DNA of 52,978 nucleotides. It comes from Novosphingobium sp. CF614. Lineage in GTDB: Bacteria > Pseudomonadota > Alphaproteobacteria > Sphingomonadales > Sphingomonadaceae. The translations under genes and the position numbers were made by a program. The notes under the pieces were generated by a model that did no database searches, had not been told where the DNA came from, and worked only from the letters and a program-made list of their open reading frames with translations. Of the stretch, positions 40,940-49,245 are shown piece after piece; the first letter of the stretch is position 1; every line of letters begins with the position of its first letter. Location of the stretch: contig NZ_FOOR01000020.1 of NCBI RefSeq assembly GCF_900113255.1, forward strand, positions 1 through 52,978, in the 5' to 3' direction.

Positions 40940-41806
40940 ATGTCATCGTTCGTCAAGGGAATAGCTACGTCTTTCGTTCTGATTATGAGCGCCACAACCG
41001 CTGTCGCCGCGCATGCAGAGGATGCGCCCCCGGCCAGTGACGGCGGGCCGGTGCTGAGCGGCAGTCTCGATGTCTGGGCCGGCAATGACTATGTCACTCC
41101 GCACGGCCTGGTTGCCACCACGCGCGGCGGGTCGGTGCAGACCACTGGCCAGGCAACCCTCGCCCTGCCCTCGGGCGTGGCTTTTACCGCAGGGGTGTGG
41201 ACGGACTTCAATCCCGATTACGACAAGATCGGCACGTCTACCAAGACGGTGAACGAGACCGATCCGTTCGTCGCCGTCACGGTACCGGTCACGAAGCGTT
41301 TGGCGCTCACTGCCAAATATATCGCCTTCATCGGCAACAACCTGCCGAAAACCGCGCATAACGTCGCGCTGGTGGCCAGCTATGCCGATGGCGCACCGGG
41401 AAAGAAGTTCACTATCAACCCCTATGCGGTATTGTTCTACGAGGTTTCCGGCAGTTCCGTTATCGGCGTGGGCAAGGCGGGCGACACGTATGACGTGTGG
41501 CTGGGCGCAACCCCCACGCTCAAGCTCGATGGCCTGACGATCGCCGCTCCGACTTGGGTGACGGTGGGTCCTAAGAGCTTCTTCGGGCCGATCAGCGACG
41601 GCAATCTTGGCGTCGTCACCACCGGCCTCAAGATCACCAAGCCGATCAACCTGGGCCCACGCGCGGGCAAGTGGGCGATATCGGCGAACGTCCAATACTA
41701 TCATCTCGCCAACGACAACCTGCGCCTTGTCAAATCCGTCCTCAATCGCGGCGACAATGACCGCGACCAGCTCCAGTTCGGCCTTGGCCTGAGCGCGGGC
41801 TTCTGA
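40940..41806 (+). CDS. Outer-membrane beta-barrel protein
   Basis: A 288-residue secreted protein with a signal peptide (IATSFVLIMSATTAVAAHAE). The mature sequence alternates polar and hydrophobic residues (GSLDVWAGNDYVTPHGL, LALTAKYIAFIGNN, GKWAISANVQYYHLANDNL) and ends in Phe (GLGLSAGF), the outer-membrane insertion signal. It could admit substrates for the nit pathway, to judge from its place after nitH. AAGGAGG precedes the ATG. Its stop overlaps the next start. Confidence 0.7.
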   Translation: MSSFVKGIATSFVLIMSATTAVAAHAEDAPPASDGGPVLSGSLDVWAGNDYVTPHGLVATTRGGSVQTTGQATLALPSGVAFTAGVWTDFNPDYDKIGTSTKTVNETDPFVAVTVPVTKRLALTAKYIAFIGNNLPKTAHNVALVASYADGAPGKKFTINPYAVLFYEVSGSSVIGVGKAGDTYDVWLGATPTLKLDGLTIAAPTWVTVGPKSFFGPISDGNLGVVTTGLKITKPINLGPRAGKWAISANVQYYHLANDNLRLVKSVLNRGDNDRDQLQFGLGLSAGF

Positions 41807-42684
41807 TGCACCGCGCGGCGCGGGAAGAGCATGTGGCGGCGGATCGGCTCCAATTCGCATCACTGGAGCCGGTTCGCATCGGCATGCCCGAACTGTGCCA
41901 CGCGGGACTTTCTGAGAACTGGCTGCTCAAGGCTTGCGGCCATCGCCACTGGCTGGCGCTGGCCCACGCCCATGGGCAGGACACCGCCGATTTTCGCGAT
42001 GCCGATGGCGAGCGGCTCTATCCGGCCTTCACCTCGGTGCGGATCGAGCATGGCCGGCTGGGGGCGGTGGTAGAGCACGATGTCCTTCACTTCGAGGTGG
42101 AACTCTGCCGGATCGGCCGGACCCGCTATCGCAGCCGGATCGCGGTTCGGAGCGCAGGCACCAGCGTAGCCACGCTGGTCATGGAATCCGCCTTCGTGCG
42201 GCGGACGAGACGCGGCGAAAACAGATCTGCGGCACGGTCGGTCGTGGCGCGACCCTGCCGACTACTGCCGCCGCTCACTCCGCAGCGCCCGGCGGCCGCA
42301 CCCGAGCTGGAGGGATTGTCGCTGCTCGGCGCGGCGGACAAGCCCGAGCTGATCTTCGATCCGGCCCCGCACGAGGATTTCAACGGCGCCGATTTCCTCT
42401 ATTTCGCTGCATTTCAAGCGATAGTCGACCGCGCCGAATGGCAATGGTTCCGGCAATGCGAGCCGCTGCTCGTCACCATTCAGCGCACAATCGTCTACCT
42501 CGGCAATATCGAACTCGGCGAGAGGGTGCGTGCCGTTCTGCGCGGTCTGCGCGAGGAAGGTGGCAGCCTGTTCCATGAGGTTGAACTGTCACGCCTTAGC
42601 GACAATGCGGTCATAGCTCGTAGCTACACGCGGCGAGGGGCGCAAAGAAAATGCCTCTCAGTTGGACATCAAAGCCGCGCATGA
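41806..42684 (+). CDS. Pnap_2097-like double-hotdog protein
   Basis: A 292-residue protein with two hotdog-like halves. The first has IGMPELCHAGLSENWLLKAC and GHRHWLALAHAHGQDTADFR, the second DFNGADFLYFAAFQAIVDRA and RTIVYLGNIELGERVRAVL. This is the pattern of the Pnap_2097 family, related to the LnmK acyltransferase/decarboxylase and thioesterase-like proteins of biosynthetic clusters. No acyl-carrier protein is nearby. It overlaps the barrel gene by one base, so the two are coupled and may be part of the nit transcript. Confidence 0.7.
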   Translation: MHRAAREEHVAADRLQFASLEPVRIGMPELCHAGLSENWLLKACGHRHWLALAHAHGQDTADFRDADGERLYPAFTSVRIEHGRLGAVVEHDVLHFEVELCRIGRTRYRSRIAVRSAGTSVATLVMESAFVRRTRRGENRSAARSVVARPCRLLPPLTPQRPAAAPELEGLSLLGAADKPELIFDPAPHEDFNGADFLYFAAFQAIVDRAEWQWFRQCEPLLVTIQRTIVYLGNIELGERVRAVLRGLREEGGSLFHEVELSRLSDNAVIARSYTRRGAQRKCLSVGHQSRA

Positions 42685-42796
42685 CGTTGGCTACCTGCCC
42701 CGCCTCGCCGACCATTCTGTCATGCCCTCCTTCGACGGCCTACGTCCCAGACACCTCTGGCCGCGATTCCCGCTTACGCCGCGATCGTGTCGGCGT

Positions 42797-42900
42797 TCAA
42801 TATTCCTCCTGTTTCGTCGGCAGCGCCCAAGCCGTGCGCGCCATCTTGTTGGCGAGCACCTCCGAGACAAGAACGCGCGACTTGTGCGTGCGTGTCCGCT
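42797..42900 (-). pseudogene. IS110-family transposase remnant (C-terminal end)
   Basis: The minus strand reads SEVLANKMARTAWALPTKQE followed by EY and a stop. This is the conserved end of IS110-type transposases (normally ALANKxARxxWALL). Nothing upstream of it is in frame, so only a short relic remains. Confidence 0.55.
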
Positions 42901-42980
42901 CCAGCCACGAACCGGCCCGTCTCTCGACAGAACGGCTACACCGAGACCTTGATCCAATGACGACTAGGCAGAACTACAAA

Positions 42981-43138
42981 CGGGTCATGTGTTCATTTTA
43001 TGGGGACGCCTGCTGCGCAGGCATATAAAAATAATAGCGAAGATCAGATAGTTATAAAAATGACGACCTAAGCCAGATAAGAATGCAGGGAAAAATCGCG
43101 CAAATTTCAACATATAACCGGATCATATGTTCACTTTA
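42981..43138 (+). promoter_or_regulatory. Two near-identical 20-bp repeats upstream of tetR-type gene
   Basis: CGGGTCATGTGTTCATTTTA (42981-43000) and CGGATCATATGTTCACTTTA (43119-43138) match at 17 of 20 positions. The second lies 25 bp before the regulator ATG, the first about 140 bp further up. They look like duplicated operator/promoter sites of the TetR-type regulator. The hairpin GCCTGC-TGC-GCAGGC (43008-43022) lies between. The 42685-43163 stretch holds no intact gene. Confidence 0.5.
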
Positions 43139-43163
43139 GGAAAAATGCCCTTATATCGCGGCC

Positions 43164-43838
43164 ATGGAAACCGATAAAACCCTGCCTGTTCGTCGCGAAC
43201 GCGCCGATTCCGTGCGCAATCGGGCCGCGATCATCGACGCGGCCGCGATCGAGTTTACCAGTCGCGGAAAGGCAGCCGATATTCGCGAAATCGCTCATCG
43301 CGCGGGCGTCGCCATGGGCACCATCTATCGCCATTTTCCGACCAAGGAGGAATTGCTCGATACGATATTGTTCGAGCAGTTCGTGGCGTGGGAAGCGGCC
43401 GCTCTCGGTCGCGGCGCCGCGGAACCGAACCCCTGGAACGCTCTGGAGGAGTTCATTGCCGATGCGGTGTGCCGCCAGGCCGCCCATGTGGCGCTCAGCG
43501 AACGACTGGCCCGTCCATTCACCGAACGGCAAATCGATGAATGCGCCAAGCGGGTCGCGGCGGTGGCCGACACGGTCGTCGCGCGGTGCCATCGCGCCGG
43601 CCTGTTGCGTGAAGGGGTGACGGGCGAGGATATCGTCCAGCTCATCATCTGCCTTGCCACGCTGGCGCGTTCGCCCAGCGAAGGGCCGATCGAATACCGG
43701 CTCGACGGCGGCGCCGACCAGGACTCCGAAAGCAGGGCGATCGAGCGCGCCAGGGCGCCGTGGATGCGCCAGTTGCGCATCGGCATGGATGGCCTGCGTC
43801 CGGTTCACGGAACCCTCGCCCTCCCGCCCGCTGAATGA
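43164..43838 (+). CDS. TetR-family transcriptional regulator
   Basis: A 224-residue repressor. The N-terminal helix-turn-helix spans about 18-65: NRAAIIDAAAIEFTSRGKAA, DIREIAHRAGVAMGTIYRHF, PTKEELLDTILF. The C-terminal ligand domain is helical with LIICLATLARSPSEGP, similar to SbtR-like members. It is followed after 45 nt by a flavin-dependent monooxygenase gene, its probable target. The repeated sites upstream are likely operators. Confidence 0.88.
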   Translation: METDKTLPVRRERADSVRNRAAIIDAAAIEFTSRGKAADIREIAHRAGVAMGTIYRHFPTKEELLDTILFEQFVAWEAAALGRGAAEPNPWNALEEFIADAVCRQAAHVALSERLARPFTERQIDECAKRVAAVADTVVARCHRAGLLREGVTGEDIVQLIICLATLARSPSEGPIEYRLDGGADQDSESRAIERARAPWMRQLRIGMDGLRPVHGTLALPPAE

Positions 43839-43883
43839 AAGACCAAGCCCCGATGAATCCGCGTCGCGAAAGAAATTGATCCC

Positions 43884-44951
43884 ATGATCAAGCTGTCCCT
43901 TGTCGAACAGATGTCCGTGCCGCGCGGCGGCACCGCCTTCCACGCCTTCCAGAACGCGCTTGAAAACGCGCGCCATGCGGAGGCTCACGGCTTTCACCGC
44001 ATGTGGTTTGCCGAACATCACGGCATCGATTCCGTCGCGTCCCATGCGCCGGAGGTGCTCTTGGGCGTGATCGCGCGCGAAACCGAGCGATTGCGCATCG
44101 GTTCGGGCGCGATCCTGCTCAACAATTATTCGCCGCTCAAGGTCGCCGAACTGTTTCTGCAGATGGAGGTGTTGGCGCCTGGCCGCTTCGATCTTGGCCT
44201 TGGCCGCGCAACCTCCGGGCCGCTGGTCGACCTGGCGCTGAAGCGCGACCGGAATACCGCGCATGTCGACGATTTCGACCAGCAGGTGCAGGAAGTCCTC
44301 GCATTCCTGCATCGCGATTTTCCCGCCGAACATCCGTTCCGGAAAATCCGGCTGATGCCAACCGTGGAAGCGCGGCCCGAACCGTGGATACTCGGCTCCT
44401 CGGGCAACAGTGCCGGTCTGGCGGCGGCGCTGGGCGTAGGCTATTCCTTCGCCGGCTTCCTCAATCCTAATGGCGCCGTCGCCTCGCTTCAGCGGTATCG
44501 CAAGGCGTTCCGCCCTACCCATTATGGCGCGCAGACACCCCAGGCCATGCTCAGCATCAGCGTGTTCGCCGGCGATACCGATGCCGAGGCCCATCGGATG
44601 ACCTGGCCGACGCGGGCCGTTTTCGCGCGCGCGCACATCACCGGAGGCACGACCGTTTTTCCGACGATCGAGGAGGCGGAGCGCATGCTGAGCGCCGATC
44701 AGCGCGATGCGCCGTCGGTGATTTCGGGGTCCTATTGGCCCGCGCGACTGGCCGGCAGCCCGCGAACCTTGCGTGACCAGTTGTCCCGGATGATCGAATT
44801 GAGCGGCGCGACAGAAATCATGTTGCAAAGCATCAATCCCGACCAGGAGGCGCGGCGGCACACGCACGCGCTTGTGACGGAAATTCTGGGTGTGAAGGCC
44901 GAACCCGCGCGCGACGAGACCGCATCGGCGGTGAAGATCGCCTGTCCATGA
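43884..44951 (+). CDS. LLM-class flavin-dependent monooxygenase
   Basis: A 355-residue luciferase-like oxidoreductase. The barrel N-terminus has LSLVEQMSVPRGGTAFHAFQ, ENARHAEAHGFHRMWFAEHH and the typical LRIGSGAILLNNYSPLKVAE and GRFDLGLGRA strands; EPWILGSSGNSAGLAAALG follows. Members use FMNH2 and oxygen on alkanes, sulfonates, nitrilotriacetate or similar. The substrate is unknown. Placed with the TetR-type gene as a small regulated unit. Confidence 0.9.
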   Translation: MIKLSLVEQMSVPRGGTAFHAFQNALENARHAEAHGFHRMWFAEHHGIDSVASHAPEVLLGVIARETERLRIGSGAILLNNYSPLKVAELFLQMEVLAPGRFDLGLGRATSGPLVDLALKRDRNTAHVDDFDQQVQEVLAFLHRDFPAEHPFRKIRLMPTVEARPEPWILGSSGNSAGLAAALGVGYSFAGFLNPNGAVASLQRYRKAFRPTHYGAQTPQAMLSISVFAGDTDAEAHRMTWPTRAVFARAHITGGTTVFPTIEEAERMLSADQRDAPSVISGSYWPARLAGSPRTLRDQLSRMIELSGATEIMLQSINPDQEARRHTHALVTEILGVKAEPARDETASAVKIACP

Positions 44952-45106
44952 TCGGACCCGCCCAGCATTTCGACCGATAACTGCCTTGATCCGGCGTCCG
45001 CCAGCCCCCTGCCCCGCCCGCGCCCGAACCTGGAAACGAATGTCCGCCGCCACGAAATTGACGGAGAACCACATGATCTTGCCTGCCCCGCTTTCTCATC
45101 CAATAG

Positions 45107-45634
45107 TTGCGCCCGCCGCGCATGCGCCTGTCAGTGGAGGGCTGCCGGAATGAGCGCGAAGCATTGGCTGGTCGTCGCGGGAACGATAAGCTGCCCGATG
45201 CGACCGTTCTGCTGCGGAACGGATATGCGACCGTCGCGCACAAGGGAAAACGCATCCGTCTTGGTCGAAACCCAAGCTTTTCCGGTCGCACGCCGGAACT
45301 CTGGCGCGAGAAACGCACACGACCCCAGTTCGACTTCTTCGTCGGCCGCCCCCACCCAAAGAGCTTTCCCACGAGTTTCTGGCAACGTGCCGTAGCACGC
45401 CATCTGGCCTATGCGCGCGGGGTTCAGACCGAATATGGCGACCCGCGCGGACTTCCCGCACTGCGCGAAGCGGTCGCTGCGCATTTGCGCGAGACGCGAG
45501 GCATAGACGCCGGTGCCGATCAGATATTGATCACCTCGGGCATTCAGGGGGCGCTCAATCTCTTGGCGAGGATATTCCTTCAGGGTTCGGCCAAGGCGAG
45601 CGTCGCTGTGGAGAACCCCTGTCCAAGCCTATAA
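45107..45634 (+). pseudogene. Truncated MocR/aminotransferase gene fragment
   Basis: The reading frame preserves the linker and first part of a MocR-type aminotransferase domain: FDFFVGRPHPKSFPTSFWQR, then GVQTEYGDPRGLPALREAVA and ILITSGIQGALNLLARIF, ending VAVENPC, where intact proteins continue with the PLP-binding half. The winged helix is mostly missing (only LLRNGYATVAHKGKRIRLG is left). Both ends are cut, and at about 45620 the frame runs into another truncated gene. Confidence 0.75.
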
Positions 45635-45644
45635 AGACGCCATC

Positions 45645-46148
45645 GTGCGTGATGACGCCTATGTGAAGGCCCTGCCGGACAACGCCCGGCTGACGCTGGA
45701 TAACGGCCAGGTCGTGACCGGTGCCGAAGTGAAGGAGGCATGGGCCAAGGCCGACTTTGTCGTCAATGATACAGGCACGGCCTATGCCAATGGCACGACG
45801 CGGGGAGAGGCCAATTATAACAATGGTGATCCGGTCGTCAGCATGAACATCGATAACATAAGCACCTATAATCTAAGCCCGGGCGGGGTCGATTATCTGC
45901 CGCTTCACGAGGTCGCCCACGTGACCGCCGACCAACGCAGTGACTATGCTGCTCTGCAGGGGGGCGAAGGCGGCTATACGGCGGCCGAGGCAGCCGCCTT
46001 TGAGGCGCGCGCAAGCGACATCGCTCGAGCCATCACCGAGTATAGTGGCGGAACCACCTTGGCTGACGATGGAGGTCGCTACAGCCCTGGCCACCCAACC
46101 TTCCAGGAGCCGGAGCCGCCAGTGCCCCCAGGTGGTGAGATCCCCTAA
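45645..46148 (+). pseudogene. C-terminal remnant of an HExxH-containing protein
   Basis: The frame stays open to the left of the GTG (VQAYKDAI at about 45621-45644), so the gene was probably longer and cut at the same junction that truncated its neighbour. The 167 residues include YLPLHEVAHVTADQRSDYAA, an HExxH zinc-protease-like motif, and end in a Pro-rich EPEPPVPPGGEIP tail. The asparagine-rich stretch NGTTRGEANYNNGDPVVS precedes the motif. A metallopeptidase or polymorphic-toxin tail is possible. Confidence 0.5.
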
Positions 46149-46210
46149 GCCCGATTATAGCAACGAGGAGGCATCAAGGATAATTTCCGTACTCGTCTGG
46201 AGGTAAAAAG

Positions 46211-46909
46211 ATGCGTATTCCTTTTCTTGCGCTGGCGGCCACTGCGGCACTGACGCTTGGTCTTGCGCCCGTTGATGGTAGCGACGCACGTCCGTCCACT
46301 GTCTCCACAGTCTGCGCAGATCCGGCTCAACCGGGCGCATTTCGGCTTGCCGACGATGATAATGCATTGGCTCGCCGGTCCTTGAAATTCGCGCCTAAAG
46401 TTATGCCTGATGCGCTCACTGTCCTCGCCACACAGGCCGTCAGCGGGGCATGCGCACCAGCGCTGAAGGCGGTGGTGAGCGACAATATGCTATTTGCCGA
46501 TGGCCGGATCATCGGCGGTGACGCCGTGCGCGGCACCGTCGCGCTGCGTTCGGGCGTTTCGTTTGCCGGCAGCATGCTAGCAGCAAGCGATCCACATCCA
46601 CAAGGTGGCCCAGGGCGCTTCGTAATGGCTTATCGCGTCGGATATCGCCGCATAGACGGTCAACTTATTACCAACTATGTCGGCCTTTGGCGCACGTCCT
46701 CAGAATCACAGGTTCGCTATTTTTCGACGAAGTCGGGCGGTGGCTTCACCACGCCAAGGCCGCTGCTAACGTCCAGCGTTCCACTACGTAGCGTGACCTA
46801 CTTCCCAGCGCCTGATACGCCTTCCGGGACGATTAAACTTGTCCAAGCCGGCAGTGGGACGACGCGTGTGATCGTGTTGCGCTGGTCTCATCCTGGCATC
46901 TTCGGGTGA
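46211..46909 (+). CDS. Secreted hypothetical protein
   Basis: A 232-residue protein with a signal peptide (MRIPFLALAATAALTLGLAP, cleavage near 24-27). Two cysteines (VCADPAQ and GACAPAL) could form a disulfide. The C-terminal half is strand-rich (GRFVMAYRVGYRRIDGQLIT, SVTYFPAPDTPSGTIKLV). GGAGG lies before the ATG. No family recognised. Codon use is less GC-biased than in the tra block. Confidence 0.6.
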   Translation: MRIPFLALAATAALTLGLAPVDGSDARPSTVSTVCADPAQPGAFRLADDDNALARRSLKFAPKVMPDALTVLATQAVSGACAPALKAVVSDNMLFADGRIIGGDAVRGTVALRSGVSFAGSMLAASDPHPQGGPGRFVMAYRVGYRRIDGQLITNYVGLWRTSSESQVRYFSTKSGGGFTTPRPLLTSSVPLRSVTYFPAPDTPSGTIKLVQAGSGTTRVIVLRWSHPGIFG

Positions 46910-46940
46910 CGCTATCCTGAGCAGATGCGGGGCTATATGG

Positions 46941-47629
46941 TCAATAGGCGGAACTGTCGCCTACCAGCACCACCTTTGCGCCGGCATCGGCGGCATGGGA
47001 CAGCACGCGCTCCATCTGACGCGTGCCGACCATGCCCGCCTCGTCGATCACCAGCACGTCGCGGGCGGTGAGCATGTCGCGTCCCTGCGACCAGCCATGT
47101 TCCATGCTGGCGATGGTCCGCGACGCGATGCGCGAACCATGCTCAAGCCCTTCCAGTCCCGGACCTTTGCGCTGAACCCTTCCTCGCCCACCTCCCGCAT
47201 GGTGAGCATGACATGCGCGTGCGGCTTGGGCTGTCCGTCCGCGCCGATATCCCAATGCACATTCAAATCCGCGATCATGCCGCGTTCGACAAACTCGGCC
47301 TGGGTAAAGTCGCGGGCCAGTTCGATGCCCTGCGCCTTGGTCATCTCGCGCGGAATGGAAAACTCGACCTCGCGGGCAAGCTGCGCGTCCTTGCGCTTCT
47401 CGGTCGCCTCGACCTCGTTCCAGAGTGTTGCGCGGTCGCCAAGCCGCTCGGGCGCACCATCGGGCAGGAGGATTTCCGAATGGACGACGCCCGACTTGTT
47501 GGTGAAGTCGTGATCGCGATCAAGTCGCTCGTCGTGCAGCCGGTCAGCCGAACGATAGGCCGCCGCCGCCGCGGCGCTGCGTCCGCTGGCGCGGCTGATG
47601 ACCTTCACGCTGAAATGCTAGATCGCCAT
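46941..47629 (-). pseudogene. traA: Broken Ti-type relaxase gene traA
   Basis: The 5' end reads ATG GCG ATC TAG, so Tyr4 of the usual MAIYHFS start has become a stop. The relaxase domain continues with VKVISRASGRSAAAAAAYRS and the metal-site motif PHAHVMLTMREV, then changes frame and jumps to the helicase Walker B region (ARDVLVIDEAGMVGTRQMER and KVVLVGDSSAY). Most of the relaxase-helicase linker, Walker A and the C-terminus are deleted. The remaining ~230 codons compare with roughly 1000 in intact proteins. Confidence 0.85.
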
Positions 47630-47801
47630 GGCGACATACCAACTACACTTCTGAGCGCACGTCGGCACAACGTATAAGCGCGCCCTCCTCGAATAAATTC
47701 TCTGCAGGGACTAGGTTGTTCCAGACTATCCCGGCGACTCTACTGCATCACCGGCGCCTATCTTCTATCATGGTTCCATCGACACTCAATGGAGACTTGC
47801 G
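47630..47801. other. Probable oriT between traA relic and traC/traD-like genes
   Basis: In Ti-type transfer regions the origin lies between divergent traA and traCD, the layout seen here. GTATAAGCGCGCCCTCC at 47672-47688 resembles the nic core of RSF1010/Ti-type origins (GCGCCCT). The nick would fall near 47685. This is recognition by eye from remembered consensus. Confidence 0.45.
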
Positions 47802-48056
47802 ATGCGCAAACCACGCGATATCGATTCGGAACTGAAGGCGCTCGAAGCAAAAGCGAAGACCCTCAAGGAACGCCGCATTCGCCAACTCGGCGAACTCGTC
47901 ATTGCGACGGGGGCCGATGCGCTCGATGCGGAGATGCTCGCGGGCGCATTGCTCGGCGCGGTGGCGACGAAAGATACCGCTGCGAAGGAGGGCTGGCGCA
48001 AGGCGGGCGCGGGTTTCTTTCAGCGCGGCGCACGAAAGGGCTGCGGCGGGAGCTGA
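47802..48056 (+). CDS. Ti-type conjugal transfer accessory protein (TraC/TraD-like)
   Basis: An 84-residue protein beginning MRKPRDIDSELKALEAKAKT with an N-terminal coiled coil, then RIRQLGELVIATGADALDAE and WRKAGAGFFQRGARKG. The pattern is that of small relaxosome proteins encoded beside oriT and divergent from traA in Ti-type transfer regions. The C-terminus may be shortened. The next reading frame starts 3 nt later. Confidence 0.7.
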   Translation: MRKPRDIDSELKALEAKAKTLKERRIRQLGELVIATGADALDAEMLAGALLGAVATKDTAAKEGWRKAGAGFFQRGARKGCGGS

Positions 48057-48058
48057 TC

Positions 48059-48394
48059 GTGGCGCAGCGGGCGTCCCACCGCCTGACGGCAATGCGGCAT
48101 CGGCTTGAGCTGGTGAAAGCACGAACCGGAATGCGCGAATGGCAGGTCAAGCGGCGTGAGTGAACGCGGCAGCTCATCGAACTCGGTGGGCTCATCGTCA
48201 AAGCCGGGTTGGTCAAGCTGACCGATGACGACCGCGCAACGCTCTACGGCGCGTTCCTCACAATCGCGAACAAGCTGCGAGGCGAGGAACGCGAACAGGC
48301 GCTCGCGCTTTGGCGCCGCAAGGGCAAGAGGGCATTCGAGTGCGAGCAAGCCCTTCAGGTCAACTCTTCGACACCGCCTTGGCAGAGGGGATGA
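48059..48394 (+). pseudogene. TraD-like gene with internal stop
   Basis: From a GTG the frame reads MRHRLELVKARTGMREWQVK and RRE, meets TGA at 48161-48163, and continues in the same frame as TRQLIELGGLIVKAGLVKLT, DDDRATLYGAFLTIANKL and ALALWRRKGKRAFE. The second part is the conserved body of Ti-type TraD-like proteins. The single stop makes the gene nonfunctional unless the downstream part restarts at 48209. Confidence 0.7.
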
Positions 48395-48794
48395 TACCCG
48401 TCGGACGGCATTTCAAGGCCTCGAAAACTGCCAGTGCATGGCGTCCTTCCGCTGATGGCGTCAGCATTATTCGTTCTTGATGGGCACATTGACGCTGGTT
48501 GCGCCTGTCGGCGTCGCCAGCTCCGAAGAAGACAAGTACGCCCATTCCGGCGACGAAGGCGACGAAGACGGTGGATATCATCCCGGCTCTTGGCTCTTTT
48601 TGTACGATCAATGCTCGGGTAGCGACGATGGTTACCGCCATCAGCAATCCGACCCGCGCCATGCCGTCGGCGGAAGCGAATGTCATGACGGGTTGAAGAA
48701 ACCAGGCAAGCGCGACGGCGGCGATGGGAATTGCCGGCCAGAGTTCCTTGAGATCCTTTCGTATCTGCTCGGGCGACTTTTTGCTCATATTCAT
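48360..48794 (-). CDS. Membrane protein of unknown function
   Basis: A 144-residue protein starting MNMSKKSPEQIRKDLKELWP, with three hydrophobic helices (about 20-35, 45-60 and 70-90: AIPIAAVALAWFLQPVMTF, VGLLMAVTIVATRALI, MISTVFVAFVAGMGVLVFFG). The C-terminal ~45 residues are polar and read like an out-of-frame or acquired tail (RRNQRQCAHQERIML), so the 3' end may be damaged. No family recognised. Confidence 0.5.
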   Translation of the reverse strand: MNMSKKSPEQIRKDLKELWPAIPIAAVALAWFLQPVMTFASADGMARVGLLMAVTIVATRALIVQKEPRAGMISTVFVAFVAGMGVLVFFGAGDADRRNQRQCAHQERIMLTPSAEGRHALAVFEALKCRPTGIIPSAKAVSKS

Positions 48795-49012
48795 ATCTTT
48801 CCTGTCATCTGGGACGGACTGCTGTCGTGCAGTCGGCGCATCTGATGCGGAGGAAGATTCGCGGGAGCAAACCGAATTCCAAAACGGTGCAAAATCCGAA
48901 GGGGCCTTTGCAGTGTCGCGACCATCGCACGGCACGCAAGATCAATGAAATTCGCTTGCATAGGAAACGACGGCAAGTGTCCCGATTACAGGCTACGAGC
49001 TATTACTACCTG

Positions 49013-49153
49013 TTATTCGGTGGCCCCTGTCACGAAGGCAATGAATTCTCCAGCTCGCGTCCCGGCAAGAAAGATCGCGGTGGCTGCGCCCAGCGTCAAC
49101 AGCGCCACACCTGCGCGAGATTTCGACAGGCGTTTGATCAACTCCATGTCCAT
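49013..49153 (-). CDS. Very small membrane protein
   Basis: A 46-residue protein: MDMELIKRLSKSRAG, then one hydrophobic helix (VALLTLGAATAIFLAGTRAG) and EFIAFVTGATE. It lies on the same strand as the three-helix membrane protein downstream and the repeat protein upstream. AAAGG precedes the ATG. Unknown function; the hydrophobic segment and start context are the only support. Confidence 0.4.
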   Translation of the reverse strand: MDMELIKRLSKSRAGVALLTLGAATAIFLAGTRAGEFIAFVTGATE

Positions 49154-49245
49154 GCCTTTGCGGATAACTGCTAATCATGGCACCGACAATCTTTTAGCGA
49201 AAGTTGGTGCTGGAATTGGGGCTAGAGGAAGGGCTGACCGGCCTG

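Noticed and set aside
42691..42957. Minus-strand 88-residue frame as a gene
   Set aside because: The recognisable similarity in this stretch (IS110 transposase end) is in another frame, so this frame is a by-product.
43131..45074. 647-residue open frame on the minus strand
   Set aside because: It is antisense to the TetR-type and luciferase-like genes, both with clear family motifs, and shows no domain itself.
48161..48163. Selenocysteine or other recoding of the TGA in the traD-like gene
   Set aside because: The gene family does not use selenocysteine, the surroundings are full of decayed genes and no SECIS-like stem was seen; a nonsense mutation is simpler.
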